DNA of 64,000 nucleotides from Acephala macrosclerotiorum (taxonomy: Eukaryota; Ascomycota; Leotiomycetes; Helotiales; Mollisiaceae): NCBI GenBank assembly GCA_014904845.1, contig MU119204.1:620001-684000 (forward strand), read 5' to 3'. Below, one piece after another: positions 13,907 through 24,149 of this stretch. The translations under genes were made by a program, and so were the position numbers. Under the pieces are notes generated by a model that did no database searches, was not told the origin of the DNA, and saw only the letters and a program-made list of their open reading frames with translations. Each line of letters starts with the position of its first letter. Position 1 is the first letter of the stretch.

Positions 13907-14611
13907 TCAATACCTCTTCCTCGTCGGCTCCGGACTAGGACTCCTAGACATACTCCTCTCATCCCTCCCTCTCATCCTCAACCACTTCTTCGTACTGAGT
14001 TCCAACTCCCTCTCCAACTCCGCACTGGGATTCTTCCTATGAATAAAATTACAGAAGCCACCTCTCACGCACCCTTCCCCCGAATTGAGTCGACAACAAG
14101 CTTCGCGGAAATCGGTAACGGGAGAGAGCTCGCAGTAGATGGGCCGAGCGGCATACCAGCGGGAGTTAAGGGCGTCGCAGGCTTTTTGAGCGGAGTCTTC
14201 GTATTTGAAACGAGCGTAGACGTTACCGATGAGGTCTTCACAGAAATTATTAGCACTCGTCCTCAAACCAAAATCAAGGCCAAATGATAGATAGAGAGGG
14301 CGAAACTTACGGTCATTATTATTATCGCAAACAACAACCTCCTCAATCTCTCCAAACTTACACATCTCACACCAGAAATCCTCATAAAAAGCATCAAAAT
14401 GATTCTGCAACTGACTAGCATTCATCTTGTTCTTCGGATCGTACGCAGGGTTCTGATATAGATTTGGCAGGAGGATGGTTTGGCTGTAGGAGGGTTTAAC
14501 GTGTTTTCGACTGCAGCGGTCGCCGTGTCGGCAGGCGCCGATTTTGTAGTAGAAAGAGCAGTTTACTTTGTCGGCTTCGGTGCCGAAGATTGAGGCTAGG
14601 TAATTTGCCAT
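13907..14611 (-). CDS. U2AF small subunit (U2AF35) splicing factor
   Basis: Exons 14611-14311 and 14235-13907 encode 209 aa, the usual fungal length. The start MANYLASIFGTEADKVNCSF matches the family. A first CCCH zinc finger (NCSFYYKIGACRHGDRCSRKH) spans about 15-37. The U2AF-homology RRM spans about 45-145 and is interrupted by the intron within VVCDNNND|HLIGNVYARF. A second CCCH finger (CCRLNSGEGCVRGGFCNFIH) follows, then a short Arg/Ser tail. The protein recognises the 3' splice-site AG and heterodimerises with U2AF65 in the nucleus. The 75-nt intron (GTAAGT donor, AAG acceptor) contains no in-frame stop and is a multiple of three. Retention would therefore insert 25 residues into the RRM rather than truncate the protein. 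Confidence 0.95.
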   Translation of the reverse strand: MANYLASIFGTEADKVNCSFYYKIGACRHGDRCSRKHVKPSYSQTILLPNLYQNPAYDPKNKMNASQLQNHFDAFYEDFWCEMCKFGEIEEVVVCDNNNDRKFRPLYLSFGLDFGLRTSANNFCEDLIGNVYARFKYEDSAQKACDALNSRWYAARPIYCELSPVTDFREACCRLNSGEGCVRGGFCNFIHRKNPSAELERELELSTKKWLRMRGRDERSMSRSPSPEPTRKRY

Positions 14612-15230
14612 CGTGAGTTCGATGGAGAGGGTTGTTGAGGTGAGGCGCGAGGTGGATGGGTTTTGAGGTTTGTGGAAGACTTGTTTGTAGTCGTTGAGCT
14701 TCGTAGACTTGCGCAACGATTGGAATCTATATGCGCGATCGAAATTCGAGGTTCGTTCGCTGTGGTATCGAAGCCGTCGTCGAGGTTTGCGACGTTGTTC
14801 TGGGAGAGTCCTTGGCGGGCAAAAAGATCGCGATATGGAGCTTTGGAAGTTTGTCCGAACAGGGTTTAGCTCAAAAGGCTGGGCTCGACGAGGCTGACTA
14901 ATTGCATTCTCGCTACTTCTCTAAAAGACAAGACGGATACTCTCATGAATATTGAAATTTGATGGTGAATTATGCAGTGTCTATTCCTGCTCTATTTCTA
15001 TTGGTCACTGCCGCGTACTTGGGTCCTTGGTGAGATAGGTCGGTTGTGCCGAAGTCTGGTCTCTCCAAAACCAACACTTCAAAGTCCCAGAAAGTCAGAG
15101 ACATTTGACAGCACCTGATCTTGGACATGACATCTACAGAACCGATTTCATTGAGCTCAGTACTATCAGATACTACTTGAGTTCCACCTCCATAGCTATA
15201 CTCAAAGCCCCACCAAGGGATATTTCATGT
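14612..15230. other. Promoter region of the U2AF gene
   Basis: This 0.6-kb spacer lies between two minus-strand genes. It contains the U2AF 5' leader. No additional gene or repeat is seen. Confidence 0.5.
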
Positions 15231-16635
15231 TCAGGATTCGAAAGATCCCCCATGAGTCCAACGCCTAATAGGTCCGTCCTCCACCAATCTCAAGGCCTCC
15301 AATCTCACGCTATCTGGCCTATCAACGCTCTTCTCCTCCATCTCCAATCTGATTAATGCCGCTTGCACATGTCCACTGAATCCGCCCTCGCTCCACGTAA
15401 TCATCAAATCACCTGTCCTATCCATGCCCTCCTTGTCAAAACCGAAGGCCCATGTATGAGGATACACACAGTAAAGAAAGGGGCCCAAAACTTGACCTCT
15501 CGGAATACTGTTGTATAGTTCAACACTATTTAGAGTATATCCGTCATCCCATGGTCCTTCAGGGGCCTTGGCTCGAGCCATGAGAACCTTTGAGTCTCCA
15601 CAAGAGGAGCAGCCAACGAAAAGCCATTTAAATTCGGATTTTTGACCGAAGATTGTGGTGGGAAGTATTTGTCCGTGTTCGATCTTGGACATGATAGGAC
15701 GGATATTCTTGATTTCACCAGACCAGTCCTCTCCAGTCCAGAACATGTAGGAGCAAGGGAAAGGCGTTGAAGCCACCTGGGCGACAGACACGCGGGCGAG
15801 CATTATATCCTTCTTTTCGTTGTCATCTACGGTTTGGCCGTAGAGGTAGATGTAGTCATCGACCTTGAGTGCACAGATTGAGCCAAAGGAAGGTAAGCGT
15901 GCCTAGTGGAGAGTCAGTCATCTTTTCCAGTCTTTTGAACGTCCCCAGGAACCACATACATCCATTTCATCCTTGACGCCATTAGTACCGGTGATAGTCG
16001 TGAGATTAGGAGCCTGCCGAAAAGCTCTAATTTCCCTAGTAGCTGGGTTGTACTTGACACTGGCGTGTTCCATATGAAGATACTTCTCAACAAGATCCTC
16101 ACCACCCTTGTACATCCTTGTCGTCTTGAACCACGTGTAGCCATGAATGATACCCTCCCCGTCACCTTCACAATCGTCCTGCCCTGTTTCGACGATGCCA
16201 GAAAAGGACCAGAATCTCATATCATTCGGATACTCGTCCGGGCGTTGCTGGATAAAAGTAGGGACCCTCTCGTGCCTAGGATGATGGTACATTGAGACAG
16301 TCGGGTTGGTAGTTGGATCAACGATGATGGCACATGTGTTTTCTCGAAAACTTGACAGCTTTCCGTCACTGTCATGGGAAAAGGTGTCCCCGAATTGTAC
16401 GACGACGTGACCGTTGCTGAATTGGGTGGAGCGGCCGATATCGCGAGGAAGGTAGTTGCCAGTATCTGTTGTCTTGTCAGATATTTGGTGGAGAAGAGTG
16501 TTTTTAATATAAAAAAGTGACAGCAGTAGAAGCATGTATTGACTGAGACTCACCATCACGCAGAAGACCTAGAGGTGTCTGATGAAGAACCTTCGGTGGC
16601 CAAACAACTCTTTTTTCCATGTTGCTTTGGCTCAT
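15231..16635 (-). CDS. DUF4185-like protein, possible glycoside-hydrolase-type beta-propeller
   Basis: Exons 16635-16554, 16465-15960 and 15902-15231 give 419 aa. The introns (88 and 57 nt) have GTGAGT and GTATGT donors. The N-terminal region has DIGRSTQFSNGHVVVQFGDT, and the rest alternates short aromatic beta-strand segments (DDYIYLYGQTV, MFWTGEDWSGEI, FKWLFVGCSSCGD, LMITWSEGGFSGHVQAALIR). This suggests repeated propeller blades of the DUF4185/DUF5005 kind, which are related in fold to GH43-type enzymes. The family assignment comes from pattern and memory only. No signal peptide is visible, so if it acts on glycans it may do so inside the cell. The GDT motif and a later conserved Asp/Glu could be catalytic, but that is not shown. 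Confidence 0.8.
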
Positions 16636-17686
16636 AATGGATTTTGGGATGCTCTTGATTGTTGATGCGATGTTGTTGTTGAAGGAGGAAAGAGAGTGGG
16701 AAAGAGAAGAAGAGAATGAAGTAGCACACGAAGCGAGATAGGAGCGGAAGGCACGTTGCTGAGCACCTTCCGCTCTCAACGCCCTCGCTTCCGCTGAACA
16801 CCTGAACAATGAGGAAGGAGTATCTTGAGGTTTTTGTCATTTGATATAAAAAAAAACAATCCCAAATACAATAACCCGCGATATTTCAACCCCCTTTTCT
16901 AATGTCCTTTCATTTACGGGACATTCAAACACATTCTTAACCTTCGACCTGACCACGCTGGAAGAATGAATACCCTTACTAATCAACACTCATATGAGCG
17001 GCCCCTGCTCTCACACAGTACCCGTCTACAGATCAAAATCATAGGTACTCATACCACAATTCCAAAGCACGTGTCAAACTCAATCACCCCTATTTCCTAA
17101 GCGAGAATACCAAGGAACAGACGCTTTACATGTCCCGCCTTTCCTGGACCGTTGGTGAATGATATTCATCCCCCTACGCCCTTTCATAGCGTAAGCGTAG
17201 TACGAGATCGTTGATGATATCGTGCAAAAGATGTAGCATCCAAGCCACCTCAAATTGCGGAGCCGGAGTAAAATGTCCAAAGTTGAGATACGACTTTCTA
17301 AATTCAAAAGTCTTGAAACTAATCTGGACTTCCAAAGTATGGCTGGAGGGAACGAAGACTTTTATTAATCTAATGTGATCGTTATGTACGAAGTCCTCCC
17401 GCTATCGGCATGAAAAATCAACGCTTGAATGCAGTCTCCCCATGAATGACGGCGGGCACAATCCATCCCTCCTTCAACTCCACGCTAAATATCAATGCAA
17501 GTGTCCCGGCCGTGCCAGGTACATGTAATGTCCATCCGTTTCCTACCCATGGTATCATCGAGAGAAGAAATTGTATGTGCTGTAATAAAGTGTAAATGAA
17601 TATAGGTAAGAAGAAACGCCATGCAATGTCGACCATTTCTCATCAAGGAGGAGAGTAGACGGTGCTATACAATGTCTACTATGTCC
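16636..17686. other. Spacer between two minus-strand genes
   Basis: This 1.05-kb spacer holds the promoter of the DUF4185-like gene and the 3' end of the WD40 gene. Short frames at 17080-17307 and 17418-17636 lack support. Confidence 0.5.
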
Positions 17687-20126
17687 TTAAAAATGATCAA
17701 GAGAGACTCCGAGAGTTGCAGCCTTTCTAATTCGTTGTTGCCAGGTGCCTTGCGCTTTGGGATGGTCTACCACATCGTCGTCAGGAACCCAATCATATCC
17801 AGTTCTAGATCTCAAGCATCGGCGTCGTCTCTTGCTGCCCTCCTCGAGGTTGAAGAGGTCGTTGTCTGTAAAATCGCATCTCTCAAACTCCATGATTCCG
17901 CCTCTCATGCTATCGCAGTTTGCTACAAGGACATCGCGTCCGCCGTCGGTGAAATCGATTCCTCCAATCTCCCCAAAGAAACTCAAATTTTGTTTGCATG
18001 TAAATGAGTCGGCGTCGATGACACTGATGAAATCGGCTGGCTCGGCTGCCAGGAGAACTCTTTTACCAGAGCCTAACGGCGAGAACTTGAGCTTCCTTAC
18101 ACCGGCCATCTCAGCAGCAATTGTGGCGAGGGGAGTTGCTTGACCTGAACTTCCTTTCCACATTCTGGCGTCCCAGATTTTGATCTGCATGTCCTGGTTT
18201 CCTGTGGCAACCGTCCAGCCATCATCTGCCCAATCACATGCAAATCCAAAATCACGATGTCCTTCTAGGCTTTGCAAGACTTCTCCAGTTTCCGCATTGC
18301 AGATCATGACATCTCGTGTATCTCCTACAAGCACCCGGAGACGTTGATCTGGTGAGATAGCGGTGCAGTTGATAGCATGCTCGTACTTATGTTCAGCGAT
18401 AAACTTGTTGGTGTTAACATCAAGGATCCGCATGCCCATATCATTCGACGCAAAGGCAGCTAAAGGCAGTGCCGAGCCTCTGGACAGATGTACCTGGACA
18501 TGATTGGTAATACTGTTCATATGATCTGTGATGAGACCCTCGGTATGCCTCGCTCCTTGAGGCAACCTCAAGTTGACCATGGCATACTCACCATTGAAGC
18601 CTCCAGCGACGAGAATATCGTGGGCAACTGTCAGGGTGGATATCTGAATTCCCTGATGGTTGGAATGAAATGGTTGAACAATGGGATTCGTCAAATCCAT
18701 CGCCACGCTTGGTGTGCCCGAATGTGACCCACTTCGGGGATGCCATTGCATGATCTTGGATCTGCCAGCATAGAAGACGTGATCGCGAGAAGCACAGGCC
18801 ATGAGGTTCCGCAGCTGGAAGTGTGCCAGATTTATGTTGTGATCGAAATCCATCCGTCGAAAGCGGAAGAAGCTCTGGTCGTTGTCGAGATTTGAACCAT
18901 TGATGCGTGGCTTGTACAGTCAGCATTTTAATCTCGTTTAAGTTGATTTTACTTACATGCCACACATGATTAGTGTACCGCAAGTTTTGGTAATTCCGGT
19001 AGGAATTCCGCCGCATTTGCCTCGCCTCCAACCTAGATACTCCTAACTCCTCCCAATTGATCCGCTGGAAGTCGCATCGTTCGCCATCAAGATCCTTTCG
19101 TTGCATGGGAGTAAGCTGCTCAACTCTCTGCTTTGAAAGAACTGAAAGGTTTGGACCTTTGCGAAGCCTTCTTGCATCTCCGTTCGCCTCAGCAGACATA
19201 CCCCAATTGTAGAGGAAGTCGGGCAGACTGAGGTTGAATGGCTCTTCCACTTCATTTTGGTCAGCATCAGATGCATCATCCGCAACAACGGTCGCAGGGT
19301 TAGGAGGCATAGGAAATGGCAGATTTTGGAGGGGAATGGGCACCACAGCCAAAGCGGACTGGGCTATCGATACTCCAGCAGGCCATGACCATGACTGTGA
19401 TGAGCCCGGCAACGGCGTTGAGCCTGGTAGTGTGCCAGTAATGGAGAGCTGACTTGGTGAGACGAACTGCCAATGTGGGGCATCCGCAACACTGGTCTCT
19501 GTGGCATTCAAATTTGACAAGAGGTTTAAGAGAATGGAGGGAGTACTATTGTTTGTACCATGAATATCATCCACTGCTTCTGCCGATTCCGCATGCTCCT
19601 GTTCCTCCTGCAGATGCTGCAAGTGTAGCGAGACCGCAGACATTGCTGAAGGAAGGTTGACAATGCTTCCTGGATTATGCATATACGCATCTTGAGGGTT
19701 CTCTTCCTGGTCCATAGAGCCAAAGGAATAATAGTCTTGCTCCTGGAATGGATCCGGATATGGGTCTTGCTGATAATACGTGTCGTATGAGTTATGATCA
19801 TAGATCTGGGGTCCGGCAATCTCAGCGTCGATCGCATCCATCTCAGCATTGTGTGCCGCTGCTAACTCCAAAGCAGTCATGGGCGGAAGCTCGTGGACTT
19901 CTGACATATCTTGGTCTTCGTCGGCCATGTAAGGCTCGTCGGGCCTCCCATCATCCATATCAGACATCTCGTCTAGCTCGTCGAGACCTATATTAGCATT
20001 GCTTATTGGAGTCACCAGAGCTATTTGTGTGACAAGTTCGTTCGCTCCTGAATATGCTAGTCCATCATCAACAGCAATAGCCACGGCAGAGTGTTCGTTG
20101 GGAGGAGTCAACGGATTCGGGATCAT
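17687..20126 (-). CDS. WD40-repeat protein with acidic N-terminal region
   Basis: Exons 20126-18957 and 18910-17687 encode 797 aa. The 46-nt intron (GTAAGT donor, AAG acceptor) joins NHVWH to PRINGSNLDNDQSFF. Residues 1 to about 300 are acidic and Ser/Gln-rich, with no globular motif. At about 300-390 a basic helical segment precedes the propeller (LSKQRVEQLTPMQRKDLDGE, VSRLEARQMRRNSYRNYQNL). The C-terminal half carries several WD-type blades, including INCTAISPDQRLRVLVGDTR, FACDWADDGWTVATGNQDMQ and IKIWDARMW. Similar fungal and plant proteins are uncharacterised scaffolds, some carrying a short domain called DUF2415. The function is unknown. An adaptor role is inferred from the fold only. 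Confidence 0.88.
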
Positions 20127-23100
20127 TGCCTCAAGCTACTCGTGGTCTCCTCTGCGTAAACCAAGTCCCATGTGAATCTGGTCTGATGTGCTGTGTAGCC
20201 TTGATGAGAACAGCTGTGTCGGATAGATATGGGTCGGTGTAGCTCAGATGAATAAGGAGGAGTCTGGTCGAGGTTGAGGGAGCACCATACGGCTTCTCAC
20301 ACGATCGATGACTGGGTCGGCCGAGGTAGGTAATATTATGCGCTGCAGACGATGTCGGGTCGGGAGTTGTTGGGCAAAGATGGATGTCAAGCGAGTTCAA
20401 GGTTCGGCGTGTATGGCAGAGAGAGGTTGATTGTCCGGCCAGGTGTGGGAGATCGATGTCTTGGATGCGTAGTTGGAACTCGCGGGTGGTAAGAGTGGGT
20501 GGGGAAGATGCAGATGGCGTCTGCTGGTGTTGCAGTGCAGAAGAGTGGTGGATGGTGGATGGTGGAGGTATGGTTGTTGTGCCTCTGCAGTGCTGCAGCT
20601 TGTCCTTGTGCCGGGAACTGGGGGGCAGATGGTGACGGGCACAGTGGTGGTGGTCGTCTTCAGCGGGATACTGTAGTGGGGCAGAAACAACGTGGGATGT
20701 GGTGGTGGAGGTCCGCGAACGTGGCTGAAAGCGCCGCGGATCGAGGGTGAGCGAAGTGGCGACGCTGTGTAAATTACGCAGTCCGCTGAATAGGGTTCCT
20801 GAGAAGAGTATTGCTTGCTTGTCGTTCACAGCTGGCGGATTGTTTTGCGTAGTGCTGAAGCTCGTTGAAAGATTGTTGGAATGTGAGGGTTGTTGCGACT
20901 CAGCAGCCTAAAGGAATAGATGATCGCTTATCTGATTCCTGTAGAGCGAAAGTTTAAGGCTGCCCCACCACTGAACTCAAAGCCGCTGGGCCTTTCACCA
21001 GGCCTTCCTCAGGCCCCACCGCTCAGGCCGGACAGCAGGCCGGAAAGGAAGGAAGCACTTCTCCTCTCGTTTCCGCCGAGAAAGGAAACATGACTAAACA
21101 AGACAAGACAAGACAATATGAAAGCTGAACAAGATGAAGCTATTGAAAACGCCACTCACGATAACATGCTTCATCCTCTCCTTCTCCACGTTCTGGTACT
21201 CGAGTACAATGTAGAATAGACAACAATAGGCCGTGGACCCTATCCCATCTTTGACTGCGGCAACCTTCACACCTTCCCCTCCGACCATAGAACCCTCGCC
21301 AGGCCCGGGACTTCTTGACTCGATTGCTTGATATCAAGCGGTCCTATAGCCAAGCGCCAGCTTTGTGACCTGCAAACGTGCAGCATCTCATGGGTGTTGG
21401 GCGCGCTAGAATCGTAAAAGGAATTGCGTGCAGTTGGCGCCACCAGCAGTCTGCATGGCGAGTGTGTCCTCGCAGTCCTCGAAGAAGCGAAGTGTGCGAC
21501 AGTACCAGGACGAAGACGGTGCAAAGGATCGGACGGCTACCCAGTGGCGTGTCGTGTCGTGTGCGTGGGGCCTCTCTCGGAGCTATTCTGTGCTGTTGCC
21601 ATTACGAACGTGTCGTGCAGTTGTGTTCCCGTGGGGTAAGGTTTGCAGGCTGAGTCTGGGACGATATCAATTGAAACCTTAAGTTGCACAGGAATATCTC
21701 TCTCTCCTGGTCTTTCTGAATTCTCGTGTGGGGGAAACAACCACCTGATGGTGATGGGTTGCTGCAGAAGCGTTCAAGCCACTACCATGTCCTTTGCAGT
21801 TCTGTCACAATTGTTTTCTTCGATGTCTCATATGTCAGATCCACCGCCCCCGCCATTCTGGGTGCAGCAACAACGTCGAAAAGCACGCACGCTCTTTCGT
21901 CCTTAAGCGCTGGCCATGCAGATGTTCCGCTTGGGCCGGATTTGACGGTTCTTTGGTCCTCCCCGCAAGGGAAGCCTGAGCCTCCGGGCGTGCGAGAAGC
22001 AGACAACCGTTTCAGGGAAGCTCGTACAGCTGCAGCTATCCGTTTCTGTGCTCTGAGTCCCCAGTCTCCGCACAGTCTTTATTGTATCGCATACGACAGT
22101 CTCAAGAAGCAAGAGGGGAGAAGCAACGGACTGCGGGTGGAAACAGCGGTGAACTGCCCTCTATCCCTTCTGGGATTTGGATGCCTGAACGACACCCACG
22201 TGACAAGAATTGAGACAGCGGGACAATGAGTATTTAGGAGAAACTCTTGTGGCGTCTGGGCTGGTTACACGATCCGGGAATATCGGTCACAAAGCACGTG
22301 GAAAGGTGGCTTGGACATTGAGACAACTCGCTGCAAGTGTTGAGAGTACGAGTACAGCATGCTTCCGAGTATGGGACGAATAGAGAGTGTGACAGATCGT
22401 CCTCTGGTGAGCCCGTATAACGTATTCAGCAGGTGTTGGAGATTATCTCTCGCTTATTTCCTCCTAAAAGAGACCAGGAAGTTCTTTAAAGGCTTCCCAG
22501 AAGCTTGGATCTACCTGTCTCATTGCTTTACGGGAGCGGGAATCCGGAATCGGGAACCCGGGATCAACGCTTCTTAGGTACCTTTCTTCACCTTGCCTCG
22601 GAGGTGAGGGCTGTCCATTCTTTGGCCTCATCGTCCCGGATCTTTTCTGATAATTCCTTCTGGTTCTGGGATCAAAAAAAAAAAAAAACAAAAAAAAAAA
22701 AAACAAAAAAAAAAAAAACAAAAAAAAAAAAAACAAAAAAAAAAAAACAATGGTTTCCAAGTATGACTTCCGTGGACTCCATGGACTCTCAAGGAAATGG
22801 GTAATTCGTCTAAGATGTCTCAATTGAGGACTCTATCAAGGATGCACACTCGTTTATAGCAAAAGGAATTTCGGTGCTTCCAGAACGTCAAACCCCCACC
22901 TCAAGTCTCGGATAGCTGCAGCGGTTCTGCAAGGTCAAGGTCAAGCAATACTCTTTTTACACATCTGCTTCACGGCATCGAAATTCAGCTGAGACGTAGA
23001 TCTTAATGCAATCAAGGCTCAAAAGGCAGCACAGGTCACATTGCCCATGATTATTTTAAGGACTCAGAAGACGAGTACACATTCTACTTGGGATGTGGCG

Positions 23101-23304
23101 TCGGTTGTCAAAGTATCTCCTTTTCACCCTTTCCAAGTGGTATGGTCGAGGCATTGATAAAGTTGAGGCAGGCAAACACAAAACATGTTTCTAAAGTTCA
23201 TAATCATTGCTTGGTATTTCAGAGGATTCCTCTATCAATGCACGCTATGCTCCAAACCCCAACTACATAAACTCCTTTTCAAACCAAACTCAAGCCTTCC
23301 CCAT
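20127..23304. other. Gene-poor spacer upstream of the WD40 gene
   Basis: A 232-codon minus-strand frame at 20131-20829 begins at GTG, has no ATG and is low complexity, so I read it as leader or spacer. Plus-strand frames at 21378-22229 show no family resemblance. The span includes the A-tract satellite at 22674-22750, listed separately. Nothing else is supported. Confidence 0.5.
22674..22750. repeat. A-rich minisatellite, 15-bp unit
   Basis: Runs of 13-15 A are broken by single C residues at 22689, 22704, 22719, 22734 and 22748. The spacing is 15, 15, 15 and 14 bases, giving about five copies of a C-plus-A14 unit. In some frames it reads as Lys/Thr repeats, but no gene supports that reading. 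Confidence 0.95.
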
Positions 23305-24149
23305 TTAGACCTCTTTCATCGCAGCTCCATAGACCGGCGCTCCTTCGGGCATTCCTCCATCGTTCGGATAATAAGAGCCACGATCTGGTATCACGCTTCC
23401 CGGTTGAGGCGAGTAATACGGGCTCCAGCTACTCCTCCTGCAGCTGCACTCCGTTGATTTCTTTCCGCGCGTTTCTTCCGCCAGTAATAGAGGAATAGTC
23501 CTCCTTCTATTAAGGATACGGCTCCTACATCTCCTACCACTCCACCGACGATCGCTCCTATGTTACTCGAGCTCCCGGAATCCGCTTTCGCAGAAGTACT
23601 CGTCGATCCTGCCGAGTTTCTTGTTTTCGTCCTTGTTTTTGATCTTGAATTTGATTGTTTCTGAAGTCAGCATTTCCATCTCTCTTCCATCTCCATCTTC
23701 ATCAAAACCGAATGTATTTTTTGGGCCACGTACCGATTTCGAAGACGTAGGAGTCTGCGTCTGGATCGTCAAATCTGGCACACATCTGCCCATGCTATCA
23801 CAACTCGTCATAGTACTCAATATTCTCGGTAAGGGCAAAGGAGTCGTGAAGCCGGAGAATGTGAATGCTACTTAGGGGGTTGGTGGTGCGGAGTTGGTGC
23901 ATCGTAGTTCGCTGTCGTGATCATGTATTGGCCGTCTACGGCACAGGTTCATGGTTAGCCTAGATCTCCACCTAGCCAGCCGCAGAGTACTATTTAGAGG
24001 GGGGTTGCTGCTGTTGCTCGAGCGTGAAGGTCAGGGTATACTACTTTTGTGCTCGCGGTGCTTGATGAGGTTCTTGTTACTAGTGTAGGGATCTAACTCG
24101 CTGCTACGGCATCTATTACCAGTATCAGAAATAGATGATCGAGTCGCAT
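23305..24149 (-). pseudogene. Decayed gene for a small secreted/transmembrane surface protein
   Basis: From the ATG at 24149 one frame gives a signal-like start (MRLDHLFLILVIDAVAAS), a Ser/Thr region and a Cys/Trp-rich ectodomain piece (CGWLGGDLG, then TCAVDGQYMITTANYD). It is interrupted by four stops before about 23940. Each stop is one transition from a Gln or Trp codon. A frame change near 23870-23880 leads to PRILSTMTSCDSMGRCVPDL. A clean 73-nt intron (23661-23733, GTACGT donor) then joins to a Ser/Thr stalk, a Gly-rich membrane span (SSSNIGAIVGGVVGDVGAVS), the basic stop-transfer WRKKRAERNQR and, after a second frame slip near 23430-23440, a tail ending GGMPEGAPVYGAAMKEV. The architecture is that of fungal single-pass wall-sensor-like proteins. 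The four stops and two slips argue against function. Unrecognised introns could explain some of them. Confidence 0.7.

Noticed and set aside
20131..20829. 232-codon minus-strand frame just upstream of the WD40 start
   Set aside because: It begins at GTG with no ATG, is low complexity (His/Thr/Ser/Pro), and fits leader or promoter sequence.
21726..22229. 167-codon plus-strand frame in the gene-poor region
   Set aside because: No recognisable product and no conserved motif; treated as chance.
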